A stretch of 64,000 nucleotides of DNA from an uncultured Alistipes sp. (GTDB taxonomy: Bacteria > Bacteroidota > Bacteroidia > Bacteroidales > Rikenellaceae). Shown piece by piece: positions 1 through 9,319 of the stretch. The first letter of the stretch is position 1, and each line of letters opens with the position of its first letter. Below the pieces are notes generated by a model. That model did no database searches, was not told where the DNA came from, and saw only the letters and a list, made by a program, of their open reading frames with translations. The stretch lies in assembly GCA_944321185.1 (NCBI GenBank), contig CALUKH010000003.1:1-64000 (forward strand), written 5' to 3'. A program made the position numbers and the translations under genes.

Positions 1-444
1 AACCTCTTCGGAACGGTGCTTCCGACGACGGTCTTCGGCGAGGCGATGACGGCCCGCCGCAAGGGTGTGATCGTCAACTTCTGCTCCGAGTCGGCGCTGC
101 GCCCGCTGACGCGCGTAGTGGGCTACGGCGCCGCCAAGGCCGCCATCGCCAACTACACGAAGTACATGGCTGCCGAACTGGCCATGAAGTTCAGCCCCGA
201 GATGCGTGTGAACGCCATCGTGCCGGGCTTCCTGCTGACGAACCAGAACCGCACGCTGCTGACCAACCCCGACGGCTCGTATACGGACCGTGCACGGACG
301 ATCATCGCCCATACGCCGGCCGGACGTTTCGCCGAACCCGAGGAGCTGCTCGGCACGATCCACTACCTGATCAGCGACGCTTCGTCGTTCGTGACCGGAG
401 CACTGGCCGTTGTCGACGGCGGATTCGACGCCTTCTCGATCTAA
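1..444 (+). CDS. SDR family oxidoreductase, probable D-mannonate oxidoreductase (5' truncated)
   Basis: The reading frame is open from base 1, so the N-terminus with its Rossmann glycine motif lies outside the window. What remains has the second half of a short-chain dehydrogenase/reductase: the catalytic YGAAK (Y-x3-K), a following helix ([15 protein letters not shown]), the VNAIVPGF loop and the C-terminal [18 protein letters not shown] typical of the family. The next gene on the same strand is mannonate dehydratase. In Bacteroidota an SDR of this kind often replaces UxuB and reduces fructuronate to mannonate, so that role is inferred from context. Another sugar-acid or ketoacid substrate is possible. 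Confidence 0.82.
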   Translation, partial: NLFGTVLPTTVFGEAMTARRKGVIVNFCSESALRPLTRVVGYGAAKAAIANYTKYMAAELAMKFSPEMRVNAIVPGFLLTNQNRTLLTNPDGSYTDRARTIIAHTPAGRFAEPEELLGTIHYLISDASSFVTGALAVVDGGFDAFSI

Positions 445-532
445 ACCGTTAAACCGCCGGGAATCTTCCGCGCGGAGGCCGTCTCGCTGCCGCCCGCGTC
501 GGAGACACCCCGGCTCAAAAACTCGAAAGACC

Positions 533-1711
533 ATGTATCTTTGCAAACAGTCGTGGCGTTGGTACGGGCCGAACGATCCCGTCAGCCTGGCGGACATCCG
601 CCAGGCCGGAGCCACCGATATCGTCCATGCCCTGCATCACATCCCCAACGGCGAAGTCTGGCCCGTGGAGGAGATCCGCAAACGCCAGCAGATGATCGCC
701 GATGCCGGTCTGGTGTGGTCCGTGGTGGAGAGCATCCCGGTTCACGAACACATCAAGACCCGCACGGGTAACTTCCAGCCCTACATCGAAAACTACAAGC
801 AGTCGATCCGCAATCTGGCCGAATGCGGCATCCACGTCATTACGTACAACTTCATGCCGGTCCTCGACTGGACGCGCACGAACCTGGCCTACGAACTCCC
901 CGACGGATCGCGGGCCCTGCGTTTCGAACGCGCGGCCTACGTGGCCTTCGACCTCTTCATTCTCAAGCGCCCCGGCGCCGAGAAGGAGTACACCGAGGAG
1001 GAGCGTGCCGCCGCCCGGGCACGTTACGAGCGGATGGATGCCGACGAGATTCAGCTCATCACGCGCAACATGATCGCCGGACTTCCCGGTTCGGAGGAGA
1101 GCTTCACGCTGGAGCAGTTCCAGCACGAACTCGACCGCTACAAGGGGGTGACGGCCGAGGTGCTGCGTGAGAATCTGATCGCCTTCCTGCGCGAGGTGAC
1201 GCCCGTGGCCGACGAGGTGGGTTCGGTGCTGGCCATCCATCCGGACGACCCTCCCTTCCCGATTCTCGGGCTGCCGCGCATCCTCTCCACGGAGGAGGAT
1301 TTTCGGAAGTTGGTCGAGGCTGTTCCGAACGCCTCGAACGGACTGTGCCTCTGCACGGGATCGCTGGGCGTCTCGCCGAAGAACGATCTGCCGGGCATGA
1401 TGCGCCGCTGGGGCGACCGTGTGAACTTCGTCCATCTGCGTTCGACGCAGCGTGACGCCGCGGGCAACTTCTTCGAGGCAAACCACCTCGAGGGTGACGT
1501 GCCGATGTACGAGGTGATGAAGGCCCTGCTCGAGATCGAACAGCGCCGCCGGATCTCGATCCCGATGCGTCCGGACCACGGCCATCAGATGATCGACGAC
1601 CTGAAGAAGCGGACCAATCCGGGCTATTCGTGCCTGGGACGTCTGCGCGGTCTGGCCGAGTTGCGCGGTCTGGAGATGGGCATCGCCCGTTCGCTCTTCG
1701 CCGACAAGTAG
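533..1711 (+). CDS. uxuA: Mannonate dehydratase
   Basis: This 392-residue protein, the usual family length, dehydrates D-mannonate to 2-keto-3-deoxygluconate in glucuronate catabolism. Family motifs are easy to see: [11 protein letters not shown] near the N-terminus, [15 protein letters not shown], the metal-binding [18 protein letters not shown], the CTGSLG loop, FVHLR, and MRPDHGHQ near the C-terminus. The start at MYLCKQSW is chosen because it matches the family N-terminus; the frame is open further upstream but that part is low quality and overlaps the SDR gene. It lies 88 bp after the SDR stop, so the two are probably one operon, and a strong hairpin follows the stop. Confidence 0.95.
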   Translation: MYLCKQSWRWYGPNDPVSLADIRQAGATDIVHALHHIPNGEVWPVEEIRKRQQMIADAGLVWSVVESIPVHEHIKTRTGNFQPYIENYKQSIRNLAECGIHVITYNFMPVLDWTRTNLAYELPDGSRALRFERAAYVAFDLFILKRPGAEKEYTEEERAAARARYERMDADEIQLITRNMIAGLPGSEESFTLEQFQHELDRYKGVTAEVLRENLIAFLREVTPVADEVGSVLAIHPDDPPFPILGLPRILSTEEDFRKLVEAVPNASNGLCLCTGSLGVSPKNDLPGMMRRWGDRVNFVHLRSTQRDAAGNFFEANHLEGDVPMYEVMKALLEIEQRRRISIPMRPDHGHQMIDDLKKRTNPGYSCLGRLRGLAELRGLEMGIARSLFADK

Positions 1712-1735
1712 TCCCGACGTCAGGGACTGTAAATG

Positions 1736-1767
1736 AAGGGGTTCCCGGAGCAATCCGGGAACCCCTT
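1736..1767. terminator. Hairpin between convergent uxuA and the lipoprotein gene
   Basis: A perfect 13-bp stem (AAGGGGTTCCCGG with its complement) closes a 6-nt loop AGCAAT, 24 bp after the uxuA stop. There is no long T run on either side, but its place between two convergent genes suggests a shared terminator. Confidence 0.75.
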
Positions 1768-1824
1768 CTGCGTGAGGTGTTGCGGCCGTCGGGGTTTGAA
1801 CCGTCAGGCGGCCGGATGGTGGCG

Positions 1825-2469
1825 TCAGTTGGAGCCGGTCTGGCTGTTTTGTGCGGCGGACTGTCCCGATGCGGACTGTGCGGGGGTCTGGACGGGCGTC
1901 ACCGTTTCGGTGATGTCGATCTCGGTCACCTCCCAGTTGAAGAGATCGTTGGCGCACTGGCTCTCCATCTGGCTGATCTGCGAAAGGTCGGTCGTGTCGG
2001 CCAGGATGGCGTTGAAGAATTGTCCCATGGTCGAGTAGGCGGCATTGACCTTCGAGGCGAAGCAGCTGTAGAAGGCCTTCAGCTGATCGTGGTCAAGCCC
2101 TTTGGGGAGGACCCCCTGCGCCACCAGAACGTTGTAGGGGAACAGGTGCCGCATGTTGCGGGCATCGGCGTTGAGTTCGTCGACGATCTGCGTGACGACG
2201 ACCATGTCGACCGTATCGTCAACCCCCTCCATCTGGATGAACTCCACATAGACGGGGTAGTCGTTTTCGAGCGTACCGGCGACCTGATCGGTGAAAAGGA
2301 CGAATTCGTCATCGGTCAGATCGTCCAGATAGACCATCTGGCGGTACGAACGCAGGGCTTCGCGCATGGCTTTGCGCTGTTCGTGATTCCATTGGCGCTG
2401 TTGCGAGCAGCCCGTAAATCCTGCGGCCAGCAGGGCCAGCAGCGGCAGACAGAGGAGCAGTTTTTTCAT
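1825..2469 (-). CDS. Hypothetical lipoprotein
   Basis: A 214-residue protein with a clear lipoprotein signal peptide: MKK, a leucine/alanine-rich core, then a lipobox ending in GFTGC at residue 21. The mature part is acidic and mostly helical in character, and the tail is low-complexity (Q/S/T/A-rich). Two cysteines (YSCFASK and SQCANDLFN) may pair. I recognise no enzyme family. It is monocistronic: convergent hairpins lie on its 3' side and the galM terminator lies upstream of it. It probably sits in the outer or inner membrane facing the periplasm. Confidence 0.7.
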   Translation of the reverse strand: MKKLLLCLPLLALLAAGFTGCSQQRQWNHEQRKAMREALRSYRQMVYLDDLTDDEFVLFTDQVAGTLENDYPVYVEFIQMEGVDDTVDMVVVTQIVDELNADARNMRHLFPYNVLVAQGVLPKGLDHDQLKAFYSCFASKVNAAYSTMGQFFNAILADTTDLSQISQMESQCANDLFNWEVTEIDITETVTPVQTPAQSASGQSAAQNSQTGSN

Positions 2470-2530
2470 GTTTGTTCCGATTAAAGGTTTGATTGTTTCG
2501 ATTTACCGGCCGTAAGAGCAATCCGTGTGC

Positions 2531-2538
2531 CAAAGCTA
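2531..2538 (-). promoter_or_regulatory. Candidate -7 box for the 1825-2469 lipoprotein gene
   Basis: TAGCTTTG on the minus strand matches the Bacteroidota -7 consensus TAnnTTTG about 60 nt upstream of the start codon. No well-spaced -33 TTG was found. Confidence 0.4.
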
Positions 2539-2585
2539 TCGGGCGTCGGGTTGCAACGCCGGGTGGTCCGGCTGCATTTCAAACA

Positions 2586-2619
2586 AAAAGGCCCTGTCAC
2601 CCTTGTGACAGAGCCTTTT
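2586..2619 (-). terminator. Terminator of the ychF-gltX-galM operon
   Basis: A 15-bp stem with one mismatch (AAAAGGC and CTGTCAC arms) closes a CCTT loop. Read on the minus strand it ends in a T-rich run, and it lies about 120 bp after the galM stop. Confidence 0.8.
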
Positions 2620-2738
2620 CGAAGGATCGGGAAGCTTATTTTGTCCGGGACCGATTCTTGCGCTTCTTCTTTTGCGCCTCTCATCTTGTCCCTTTCAGTT
2701 CGGTTCCCTCTTTGTCTCTTATCTCGCCCCCCCCCGGT

Positions 2739-3833
2739 TCAGCAGGTGCCGAAGCGGAAGACGATCTTCTGGCAGTAGAATTCGCCCGGGTGGAGCAGCG
2801 GCGAGGGGAATTCCGGATGGTTCACCGCGTCGGGGTAGTTCTGGCACTCCATCGCCACACCGGCGTAATCCTCGTAGCGGCCTCCCGACTTGGTCTCGGG
2901 GCAGCCGCCCGAAAGCCAGTTGCCCGTGTAGATCATCACGCTGGGCTGCGAGGTGAGCACCGTCACCGTACGTCCCGACTTCTTCTCGCGCAGCGTTCCC
3001 ACTTCGCCCAGGATGTCGGGTTTCCAGCCGTCGATGACGAACGGGTGGTCGTAGCCGCGGAAATCGCGGATGTGGTTGAACTCCGAGTCGATGCCGGGAC
3101 GGAACGGGCGGAATTCGCGGAAATCCTGCGGCGTGCCCTCGACGTCGAGCAGCCGGCCCGTCGGGATCTGCCGCTCGTTCATCTCCAGCACCTTCGAGCA
3201 GTTCAGCCGCAGTTCGTGGTCCAGCACCGAGCCGCTCGCCTCGCCCGCCAGATTGAAGTAGACGTGGTTCGTCAGATTGACGACGGTCGTCTTCGTAGTT
3301 TTGGCCATGTAGGTGATCTCCAGCGAATTGTCGTCGTCGAAATCGAAGGCCGCCTCGACGTACAGTTCGCCGGGATAGCCCTGGTCGCCGTCCTCGGACG
3401 TGAGGGCCATCACCACGCGGTTGGTCTCCACGCGGCTCTCCCACAGCCGGTTGGCAAAGTTTTTCGTGCCGCCGTGGAGGTGGTTCACGCCGTTGTTGAT
3501 CTCCAGCCGGTACTCCTTGCCTTCGATGGTCATGCGGCCGTAGGCGATACGGTTGGCGCAGCGTCCGACGCTTTTGCCCGCGGCGGCTCCGTCGAAGAAG
3601 TAGCCTTCGGGGTGTTTGTAACCCAGCACGACGTCGGCCATGCGGCCTTCGCGGTCGGGCATCTTGGCGGAGACGATGGCGGCTCCGAAATTCGAGATCT
3701 GCACCTCGGCACCCTTGTCGTTGCGCAGCGTATAGAGGACGATGGCTTCGCCCTCGGGGGTCACGCCCCACACGTTCTGTTCGATACTGACCATATTTGC
3801 GTAGTTTTCAGGTTCGTTTGCAGTTGATTTCAC
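2739..3833 (-). CDS. galM: Aldose 1-epimerase (mutarotase)
   Basis: Up to 364 residues, interconverting alpha and beta anomers of hexoses such as galactose and glucose. Active-site features of the family are present: the histidine in GVNHLHGGTKNF, the second histidine in NHVYFNLAG, and the general-base glutamate in GVAMECQNYPDAVNHPEFP. No signal peptide is evident, so a cytoplasmic protein is likely. The start could be the first ATG or the methionine 13 residues in (MVSIEQNVWG, base 3794), which fits the family N-terminus better. The gene begins 10 bp after gltX and is probably co-transcribed with it. A run of nine C (plus strand) lies 3 bp beyond the stop codon. Confidence 0.93.
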   Translation of the reverse strand: MKSTANEPENYANMVSIEQNVWGVTPEGEAIVLYTLRNDKGAEVQISNFGAAIVSAKMPDREGRMADVVLGYKHPEGYFFDGAAAGKSVGRCANRIAYGRMTIEGKEYRLEINNGVNHLHGGTKNFANRLWESRVETNRVVMALTSEDGDQGYPGELYVEAAFDFDDDNSLEITYMAKTTKTTVVNLTNHVYFNLAGEASGSVLDHELRLNCSKVLEMNERQIPTGRLLDVEGTPQDFREFRPFRPGIDSEFNHIRDFRGYDHPFVIDGWKPDILGEVGTLREKKSGRTVTVLTSQPSVMIYTGNWLSGGCPETKSGGRYEDYAGVAMECQNYPDAVNHPEFPSPLLHPGEFYCQKIVFRFGTC

Positions 3834-3843
3834 CGGCCGGCGG

Positions 3844-5379
3844 TTATTCGACCGGCGGCAGCACCTCGAGGATGTGGTCGATGCGGCGCAGACACTCCTC
3901 CTTGCCGATGAACGACGTGACGTCGTACATGCCGGGGCCCTTGCCGGCGCCGACCAGTGCCAGACGCAGCGTGTTCATCACCTGGCCCATCGCGTAGCCC
4001 TTCTCTTCGATCCAGGCGTGGACGATGCGTTCGGTGTTTTCGAGCGAGAAGTCGTCGATCGAGGCCAGCACCTCACGCACCTCGCGCAGAATGGCCGGGT
4101 TCTGACCCTTCCAGTACTTGCGGGTCTGTTTCTCCTCGTAGTGGGTCGGGGCCACGAAGAAGAACGACGTCAGGTCCCACAGATCGGTGATGAACGTGGC
4201 GCGCTCCTTCATGATGCCGGCGGCGCGTCCGGCCACCTCGTCCGACACCTCGATGCCGTGTTCGCGCAGAATCGGCTGGTAGAGCACGGCCAGTTCGGCA
4301 TCCGTCTTGTGGTGCATGTACTGGGCGTTGAACCACTTGGCCTTGTCGGGCTGGAAGCGGGCGCCCGATTTCGAGACGCGTTCGAGCGAGAAGCTGTCGA
4401 TCAGCTCCTGCATCGAGAAGATCTCCTGCTCGGTGCCGGGGTTCCAGCCCAGCAGCGCCAGCATGTTGATGAACGCCTCGGGGAAGTATCCGTCTTCGCG
4501 GTAGCCGCGGGCGGTTTCGCCCGTTTTGGGCGACTTCCAGAAGAGCGGGAAGACCGGGAATCCCATCTTGTCGCCGTCGCGTTTCGAGAGCTTGCCGCCG
4601 CCCGTCGGCTTGAGCAGCAGCGGCAGGTGGGCGAATGCCGGGCGCGATGCCTCCCATCCGAAGGCCTTGTAGAGCAGGTAGTGCAGCGGCAGCGACGGCA
4701 GCCACTCCTCGCCGCGGATGACGTGCGAGACCTCCATCAGGTGGTCGTCGACGATGTTTGCGAGGTGGTACGTGGGCAGCGCATCGGCCGACTTGTAGAG
4801 CACCTTGTCGTCGAGCGTCGAGGTGTTGACCTCGACGTGGCCGCGGATCAGGTCGTCCATCTCGACCAGCTGGTTTTCGGGCATCTTGAAGCGGATGACC
4901 CACTGATCGCCGCGATCGATGCGTGCACGGACCTCGTCGGCCGGCAGGGCCAGCGACGTGGCCAGCCGTTCGCGCACGGTGTAGTTGTAGGCGAAGGCTT
5001 CGCCGCGGGCCTCGGCCTCGTGACGCAGCCTGTCGAGCTCCTCGGCCGTGTCGAAGGCGTAGTAGGCCCAACCCGCCTCGACGAGCTGAAGGGCATATTT
5101 GAGGTAGATTTCGCGGCGTTCGCTCTGACGGTAGGGGGCGTGGGGGCCGCCGACACCGACGCCCTCGTCGATCTGGATGCCGCACCACTTGAGCGACTCC
5201 AGGATATACTCCTCGGCACCGGGGACGAAGCGTTGCGAATCGGTATCCTCGATGCGGAGAATCATCGTGCCCTTGTGCTGACGGGCGAAGAGGTAGTTGT
5301 ACAATGCCGTGCGGACGCCGCCGATGTGGAGCGGTCCGGTGGGGCTGGGTGCGAAGCGCACCCGAACGGGTCTTTCCAT
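3844..5379 (-). CDS. gltX: Glutamate--tRNA ligase
   Basis: A 511-residue class I aminoacyl-tRNA synthetase that charges tRNA-Glu. The N-terminus [16 protein letters not shown] holds the HIGH-type signature, RIEDTD follows, and [11 protein letters not shown] carries the KMSKS-type loop. The C-terminal half is the helical anticodon-binding region. A separate glnS is present in this window, so this enzyme probably does not need to mischarge tRNA-Gln. It sits between a SIMPL-domain gene (19 bp upstream) and galM (10 bp downstream) in a minus-strand operon. Confidence 0.97.
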   Translation of the reverse strand: MERPVRVRFAPSPTGPLHIGGVRTALYNYLFARQHKGTMILRIEDTDSQRFVPGAEEYILESLKWCGIQIDEGVGVGGPHAPYRQSERREIYLKYALQLVEAGWAYYAFDTAEELDRLRHEAEARGEAFAYNYTVRERLATSLALPADEVRARIDRGDQWVIRFKMPENQLVEMDDLIRGHVEVNTSTLDDKVLYKSADALPTYHLANIVDDHLMEVSHVIRGEEWLPSLPLHYLLYKAFGWEASRPAFAHLPLLLKPTGGGKLSKRDGDKMGFPVFPLFWKSPKTGETARGYREDGYFPEAFINMLALLGWNPGTEQEIFSMQELIDSFSLERVSKSGARFQPDKAKWFNAQYMHHKTDAELAVLYQPILREHGIEVSDEVAGRAAGIMKERATFITDLWDLTSFFFVAPTHYEEKQTRKYWKGQNPAILREVREVLASIDDFSLENTERIVHAWIEEKGYAMGQVMNTLRLALVGAGKGPGMYDVTSFIGKEECLRRIDHILEVLPPVE

Positions 5380-5398
5380 AGAAAATATGTTTGTCGTT

Positions 5399-6127
5399 TT
5401 ATTTCACGCGGTATTCGATGCGCATGGTGATGCGGGCCTTCTTCTGGCGGCTCGAGGTGTTGAACGATCCGCCGGCCGAGAACTCCTCGTTGGTGTTGGC
5501 GCCGGTGATCTGGAAGACCCCCATGCGGGCCGAAGCCACGCGGCCGATCTTCGTACCGGCATTCTGGGCGATCTTCTCGGCGCGCTGGCGGGCATCGGCC
5601 GAGGCGGTCTCGATCAGCCCCATCTTCACGTCGTCGAGTTTCGTGTAGTAGTAGTCCGGGGCGTAGGCCTCGATCGAAACACCCTGAGCGATGAGCGAGG
5701 AGATTTCGCGCGAGATGGTCTCGACGCGCTCCACGTCACGCGATTCGACCGTGAAGCGCTGCCGCAGCTGGTAGCACTTGAACCGTTCGCCGGCCCAGTT
5801 TCCGTTGGCATTGTAGACCAGGTCGAACTGCTTGTTGACGTTGACGAACTCGAAGACCACGGCATCGGCCGGCAGTCCTTGCGTTTCGAGATAGTGCTGG
5901 ACCTTGGCCTTGCTCTGTTCGATCTGGGCATAGCCGGCGGCCACCTGCTGGGCTTCGGCCGTCAGGGTGGCCGACCAGACGATCAGATCCGACGTGAACT
6001 GCGTTTCGCCCAGTCCCGTCACGACGATCGTGTCCTGCGAACGGTACTTGTAGGTGTAGGCGCGGGCAAGGACCACGGCGCAGACGATGGCTGCAAGGCC
6101 CAGGAGGATGTACTTCGAGTTTTTCAT
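5399..6127 (-). CDS. SIMPL domain (DUF541) protein
   Basis: A 242-residue protein with an N-terminal hydrophobic segment ([19 protein letters not shown]), either a membrane anchor or an uncleaved signal, followed by a SIMPL/DUF541 domain: ITVTG-like start ([21 protein letters not shown]), a long helix, and the ending [13 protein letters not shown]...[19 protein letters not shown] strand. SIMPL proteins are periplasmic or membrane-anchored and poorly characterised (oxidative-stress and signalling links are reported for some). The gene lies 56 bp after ychF and 19 bp before gltX with no terminator visible, so it is probably in their operon. Confidence 0.85.
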   Translation of the reverse strand: MKNSKYILLGLAAIVCAVVLARAYTYKYRSQDTIVVTGLGETQFTSDLIVWSATLTAEAQQVAAGYAQIEQSKAKVQHYLETQGLPADAVVFEFVNVNKQFDLVYNANGNWAGERFKCYQLRQRFTVESRDVERVETISREISSLIAQGVSIEAYAPDYYYTKLDDVKMGLIETASADARQRAEKIAQNAGTKIGRVASARMGVFQITGANTNEEFSAGGSFNTSSRQKKARITMRIEYRVK

Positions 6128-6183
6128 GGCCTGTAGGTTTTGAAGGTTCGTTTCGTAGAGAGGCTCTTCCGGGGCGGCGGGCG

Positions 6184-7284
6184 TCAGACGTTGAAGAGGA
6201 AGTGCATGATGTCGCCGTCCTGAACGACGTAGTCCTTGCCCTCGATGCCGATCTTTCCGGCGTCGCGGCAGGCCTTCTCCGATCCGAGTGCGACGTAGTC
6301 GTCGTACTTGATGACTTCGGCGCGGATGAAACCCTTTTCGAAGTCGGTGTGGATGATGCCGGCCGTCTGCGGGGCCTTCATGCCGCGGGAGTAGGTCCAG
6401 GCGCGGGTTTCGTCGGCGCCGGTGGTGAAGAACGTCTCGAGGTTGAGCAGCTTGTAGGCCGCCTTGATCAGCCGGGCCACGCCCGACTCCGCCAGACCGA
6501 GATCCTCGAGGAACATCTGGCGCTCCTCGTAGCTCTCCAGTTCGGCGATATCGGCCTCGGTGGCGGCGGCGATGATGAGCATCTCGGCCTTCTCGTCGGC
6601 GATGGCCGCGCGCACGGCTTCGGTGTAGGCATTGCCCTTGACGGCGCTCTTTTCGTCGACGTTGCAGACGTAGAGAACCGGCTTGTCGGTCAGCAGGTTG
6701 AGGTCGGCGACCAGTTTGCGGTCCTCCTTGTCGAGTTCGACGGTGCGGGCCGAGCGGCCCTGCTCGAGCACGGACTTGTACTGCAGCAGCAGTTCGACGG
6801 CGCGTTTGGCATTCTTGTCACCGCCCGAGGTGGCCTGCTTCTGGGTTTTGGCGAGGCGGTTTTCGACCGTCTCGAGGTCCTTCAGCTGGAGCTCCGTATC
6901 GATGATTCCCTTGTCGCGCACCGGATCGATCGAACCGTCGACGTGGGTGATGTTGCCGTTGTCGAAGCAGCGCAGTACGTGGATGATCGCGTTGGTGTTG
7001 CGGATGTTGCCCAGGAACTTGTTGCCGAGGCCCTCGCCCTTCGAGGCGCCCTTGACCAGACCGGCGATGTCGACGATCTCGATGGTGGTGGGAATGACCC
7101 GTTTGGGGTGGTCTATTTCGGCCAGGCGGATCAGCCGCTGATCGGGCACGGTGATCACGCCGACGTTGGGTTCGATGGTGCAGAAGGGGAAGTTTGCCGC
7201 CTGGGCCTTTGCGTTGGACAGGCAGTTGAAAAGCGTCGATTTGCCCACGTTCGGCAGACCGACGATGCCGCATTGTAATGCCAT
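6184..7284 (-). CDS. ychF: Redox-regulated P-loop ATPase/GTPase YchF (OBG family)
   Basis: A 366-residue OBG-family nucleotide-binding protein that associates with ribosomes. The P-loop GLPNVGKSTLFNCLS lies at residues 8-22, with NFPFCTIEPNVG, the DIAGLVKGAS switch II segment, and a C-terminal TGS domain (VIKYDDYVALGSEKACRDAG... to DIMHFLFNV). The start at MALQCGIVGL matches the family; an upstream in-frame ATG would add ten residues and lie very close to the promoter. It is the first gene of a likely operon running through the SIMPL gene, gltX and galM. Confidence 0.96.
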   Translation of the reverse strand: MALQCGIVGLPNVGKSTLFNCLSNAKAQAANFPFCTIEPNVGVITVPDQRLIRLAEIDHPKRVIPTTIEIVDIAGLVKGASKGEGLGNKFLGNIRNTNAIIHVLRCFDNGNITHVDGSIDPVRDKGIIDTELQLKDLETVENRLAKTQKQATSGGDKNAKRAVELLLQYKSVLEQGRSARTVELDKEDRKLVADLNLLTDKPVLYVCNVDEKSAVKGNAYTEAVRAAIADEKAEMLIIAAATEADIAELESYEERQMFLEDLGLAESGVARLIKAAYKLLNLETFFTTGADETRAWTYSRGMKAPQTAGIIHTDFEKGFIRAEVIKYDDYVALGSEKACRDAGKIGIEGKDYVVQDGDIMHFLFNV

Positions 7285-7311
7285 GTATTTCGTGTTTTGT
7301 TGTTCGCAGCG

Positions 7312-7319
7312 CAAAGATA
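7312..7319 (-). promoter_or_regulatory. Candidate -7 box for ychF
   Basis: TATCTTTG on the minus strand, 28 bp upstream of the chosen ychF start, matches TAnnTTTG. This is also why the upstream in-frame ATG at 7314, which overlaps the box, was rejected. Confidence 0.6.
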
Positions 7320-7404
7320 GCGAATTTTATTTGAGTTGAGTTGTTTCGGCGGGTTGAAAATCGTTCCGCGAGGGGCGTTGTGGAAAATTATCGCCGCGAT
7401 TGTT

Positions 7405-7434
7405 TTGCCGTAAGGAGGTTTATGCGTATCTTTG
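7405..7434 (+). promoter_or_regulatory. Bacteroidota-type promoter for the 7456 operon
   Basis: TTG at 7405-7407, 19 nt, then TATCTTTG at 7427-7434 match the -33/-7 consensus exactly. Transcription would start just before the ATG at 7456, giving a very short leader. Confidence 0.75.
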
Positions 7435-7455
7435 AAGGTCTAAATTCAACGGACG

Positions 7456-9315
7456 ATGGATTGGAAAACAATACACACCGAATTGCGCAAACTCGAGTCG
7501 CTGGTCGACGGGTGGGCGCAGACGGATGAGATACCGGCCGTGGAGCGCGACCTGGCCCTGGAGAAGTTGCGGAGTCTGTACGAGACGATCCGTTTTGCCG
7601 GACCGGCTCCGGAGCAGCCCGCCGAACGGATACCCGGTGACGGGGAGGAGGCGCAGGAGGAGATCCTGCCCGAATCGATCGATCTGGGCGAGATGCTTTC
7701 GATGGAGGAGTTGCCGGATCTGACGGAGCCCGCAGGCCCGATTTTCGTGGAGCCGACGGCCTCGTTTGCTCCGGAGCGGGAATCGGCATCCACGATGGAT
7801 GCGGCGGTTGCCGGACATACGGTCGATTCGGATCTGACGGTTGAGACGGTTGCCCCGGCCGGGCCCGATGGACAATCCGCCGCGGAGCCGACCGAAGAAT
7901 TGGCGGCGTCGACAAGCGCGGAACCTGTACCGGAACCGCTGGCGGCGTCGACAACTGCGGAACCTGTACCGGAACCGTTGGCCGAGCCGGATGTTGAACC
8001 GAAATGGGGCGCCAATCCTGCACCGGCCGAAGAGGCCCGGCCGGTTGTCTCACTGGAGCCGAACGAAGCGCCGGCCACCACTCCTGCACCTGAATCGAAA
8101 CCGATTGTGGAATCCGAACCGGTACCAGTAACGGTCCCGGCTGAAGAGCTGGCCCCGGGATCCGAACCGGCGCCGGCTGCGGCCACCGAGCCGATCTTTG
8201 AGCCGGAGCCCGTAGCGGTCCCGACTGAAGAGCAGGCCCCGGACTCCGAACCTGAACCGGTTGTGGAGCCCGAACCGACCTCCGCGTTGAGCCCGGCCGA
8301 AGAGCCGGTCGTGACGCTTGATCCGGCGCCGTCGGTAACTTCCGATACCTCTTTCGCGGCAAGTCCCGCATCGGCTCCAACCGAAACCTCCGAACCGGCC
8401 AAACATCGCCATGCTTCGCCTACGCTTTTCGGAATGGAAGACGAGGAGGAGCTCCGCCATCGTCACAAACAACGGGTCATCATGTCGCTCTACGGTCCGT
8501 CGCCCGAATCCGAACGCCGGTCTGCAACTGCCGGACGGCGGGTTGAGGATCGACCCGATACGCTGTCACGCCGAACAACTCCGTCCCGCAGGGAGACGAA
8601 TGCGTCGGGGGCTGACGTGGAGGATTTCGAACTGGAGGAGGTGACGCTGACGCCCGGAACGACGACGGTTGCCTCTTCCGAAACTCCGCTTCACGACCAC
8701 TCCGAACCCCGGCCCGCAGAGCAGGATCCTGTAATCCCGGTTGCGGATGATTCCGTAAGCCCGACTGCGGAAACTCCGACCGGGGAGGCGGATTTTGAAC
8801 CGACCCTCTCCGAAATCACCCTTCCTCGAGCCGCCTCCGAATCGGAGCCCGGAGACGAACCGGCCGGCGAATCGGTGGAAGGCGTTGCTGTTGAATCGCC
8901 CCGTTCGGCGGGATCCGGAACGCAACCCCGTTTCGCCGCCACCTACGGGCCGGAACCGGCCTCCGCGTCGGAGTCCTTGCATCCGCAGGGTGGTGCAGTG
9001 CTGGGCGAGGTCATCAATCCCCATGTGCAGACGCTGGCCGATACGATCGCGCCGCCGCATGACATTGCCTCCGAGCTGCGCCGCAACGAACCCGTGACGG
9101 ACCTCCGCCAGGCAATCGGCCTGAACGACAAGTTCCTGCTGATCCGCGACCTGTTCGGCGGTGATGCTCAGGCCTACGAACGGGCCATCGAGACGCTCAA
9201 CGATTTCGACGATCTGGACGACTGCATGATCTTCATCGCGGAACACTACGCCTGGAACCCCAATTCCGACGGCGCAAAGCTGATGATGGAGCTGCTCGAA
9301 CGCAAATTCGCTTGA
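7456..9315 (+). CDS. Glu/Pro/Ala-rich protein with a conserved C-terminal helical domain
   Basis: A 619-residue protein of three parts. Residues 1-60 form a helical segment with WKTIHTELRKLESLVDGW. Residues about 60-500 are acidic low-complexity sequence dominated by Glu, Pro, Ala, Ser and Thr, and include a 39-bp tandem duplication. The last hundred or so residues (HVQTLADTIAPPHDIASEL, then IGLNDKFLLIRDLFGGD, DDCMIFIAEHYAWNPNSDG, MELLERKFA) look ordered and resemble a C-terminus I associate with conserved hypothetical Bacteroidota proteins. No signal peptide or membrane segment is present. It has its own promoter and is followed after 4 bp by rsmI. Function unknown; a disordered linker tethering two binding domains is an inference. 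Confidence 0.8.
   Translation: MDWKTIHTELRKLESLVDGWAQTDEIPAVERDLALEKLRSLYETIRFAGPAPEQPAERIPGDGEEAQEEILPESIDLGEMLSMEELPDLTEPAGPIFVEPTASFAPERESASTMDAAVAGHTVDSDLTVETVAPAGPDGQSAAEPTEELAASTSAEPVPEPLAASTTAEPVPEPLAEPDVEPKWGANPAPAEEARPVVSLEPNEAPATTPAPESKPIVESEPVPVTVPAEELAPGSEPAPAAATEPIFEPEPVAVPTEEQAPDSEPEPVVEPEPTSALSPAEEPVVTLDPAPSVTSDTSFAASPASAPTETSEPAKHRHASPTLFGMEDEEELRHRHKQRVIMSLYGPSPESERRSATAGRRVEDRPDTLSRRTTPSRRETNASGADVEDFELEEVTLTPGTTTVASSETPLHDHSEPRPAEQDPVIPVADDSVSPTAETPTGEADFEPTLSEITLPRAASESEPGDEPAGESVEGVAVESPRSAGSGTQPRFAATYGPEPASASESLHPQGGAVLGEVINPHVQTLADTIAPPHDIASELRRNEPVTDLRQAIGLNDKFLLIRDLFGGDAQAYERAIETLNDFDDLDDCMIFIAEHYAWNPNSDGAKLMMELLERKFA
7901..7978 (+). repeat. 39-bp in-frame tandem duplication
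   Basis: Two adjacent 39-bp copies (7901-7939 and 7940-7978) differ at three positions and encode LAAST..AEPVPEP twice in the disordered part of the preceding protein. The length is a multiple of three, so copy-number change would keep the frame. Confidence 0.85.
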
Positions 9316-9319
9316 CGGC

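Noticed and set aside
515..1957. 480-codon minus-strand frame over uxuA
   Set aside because: Overlaps a certain enzyme gene entirely and shows only low-complexity Arg/His/Leu sequence.
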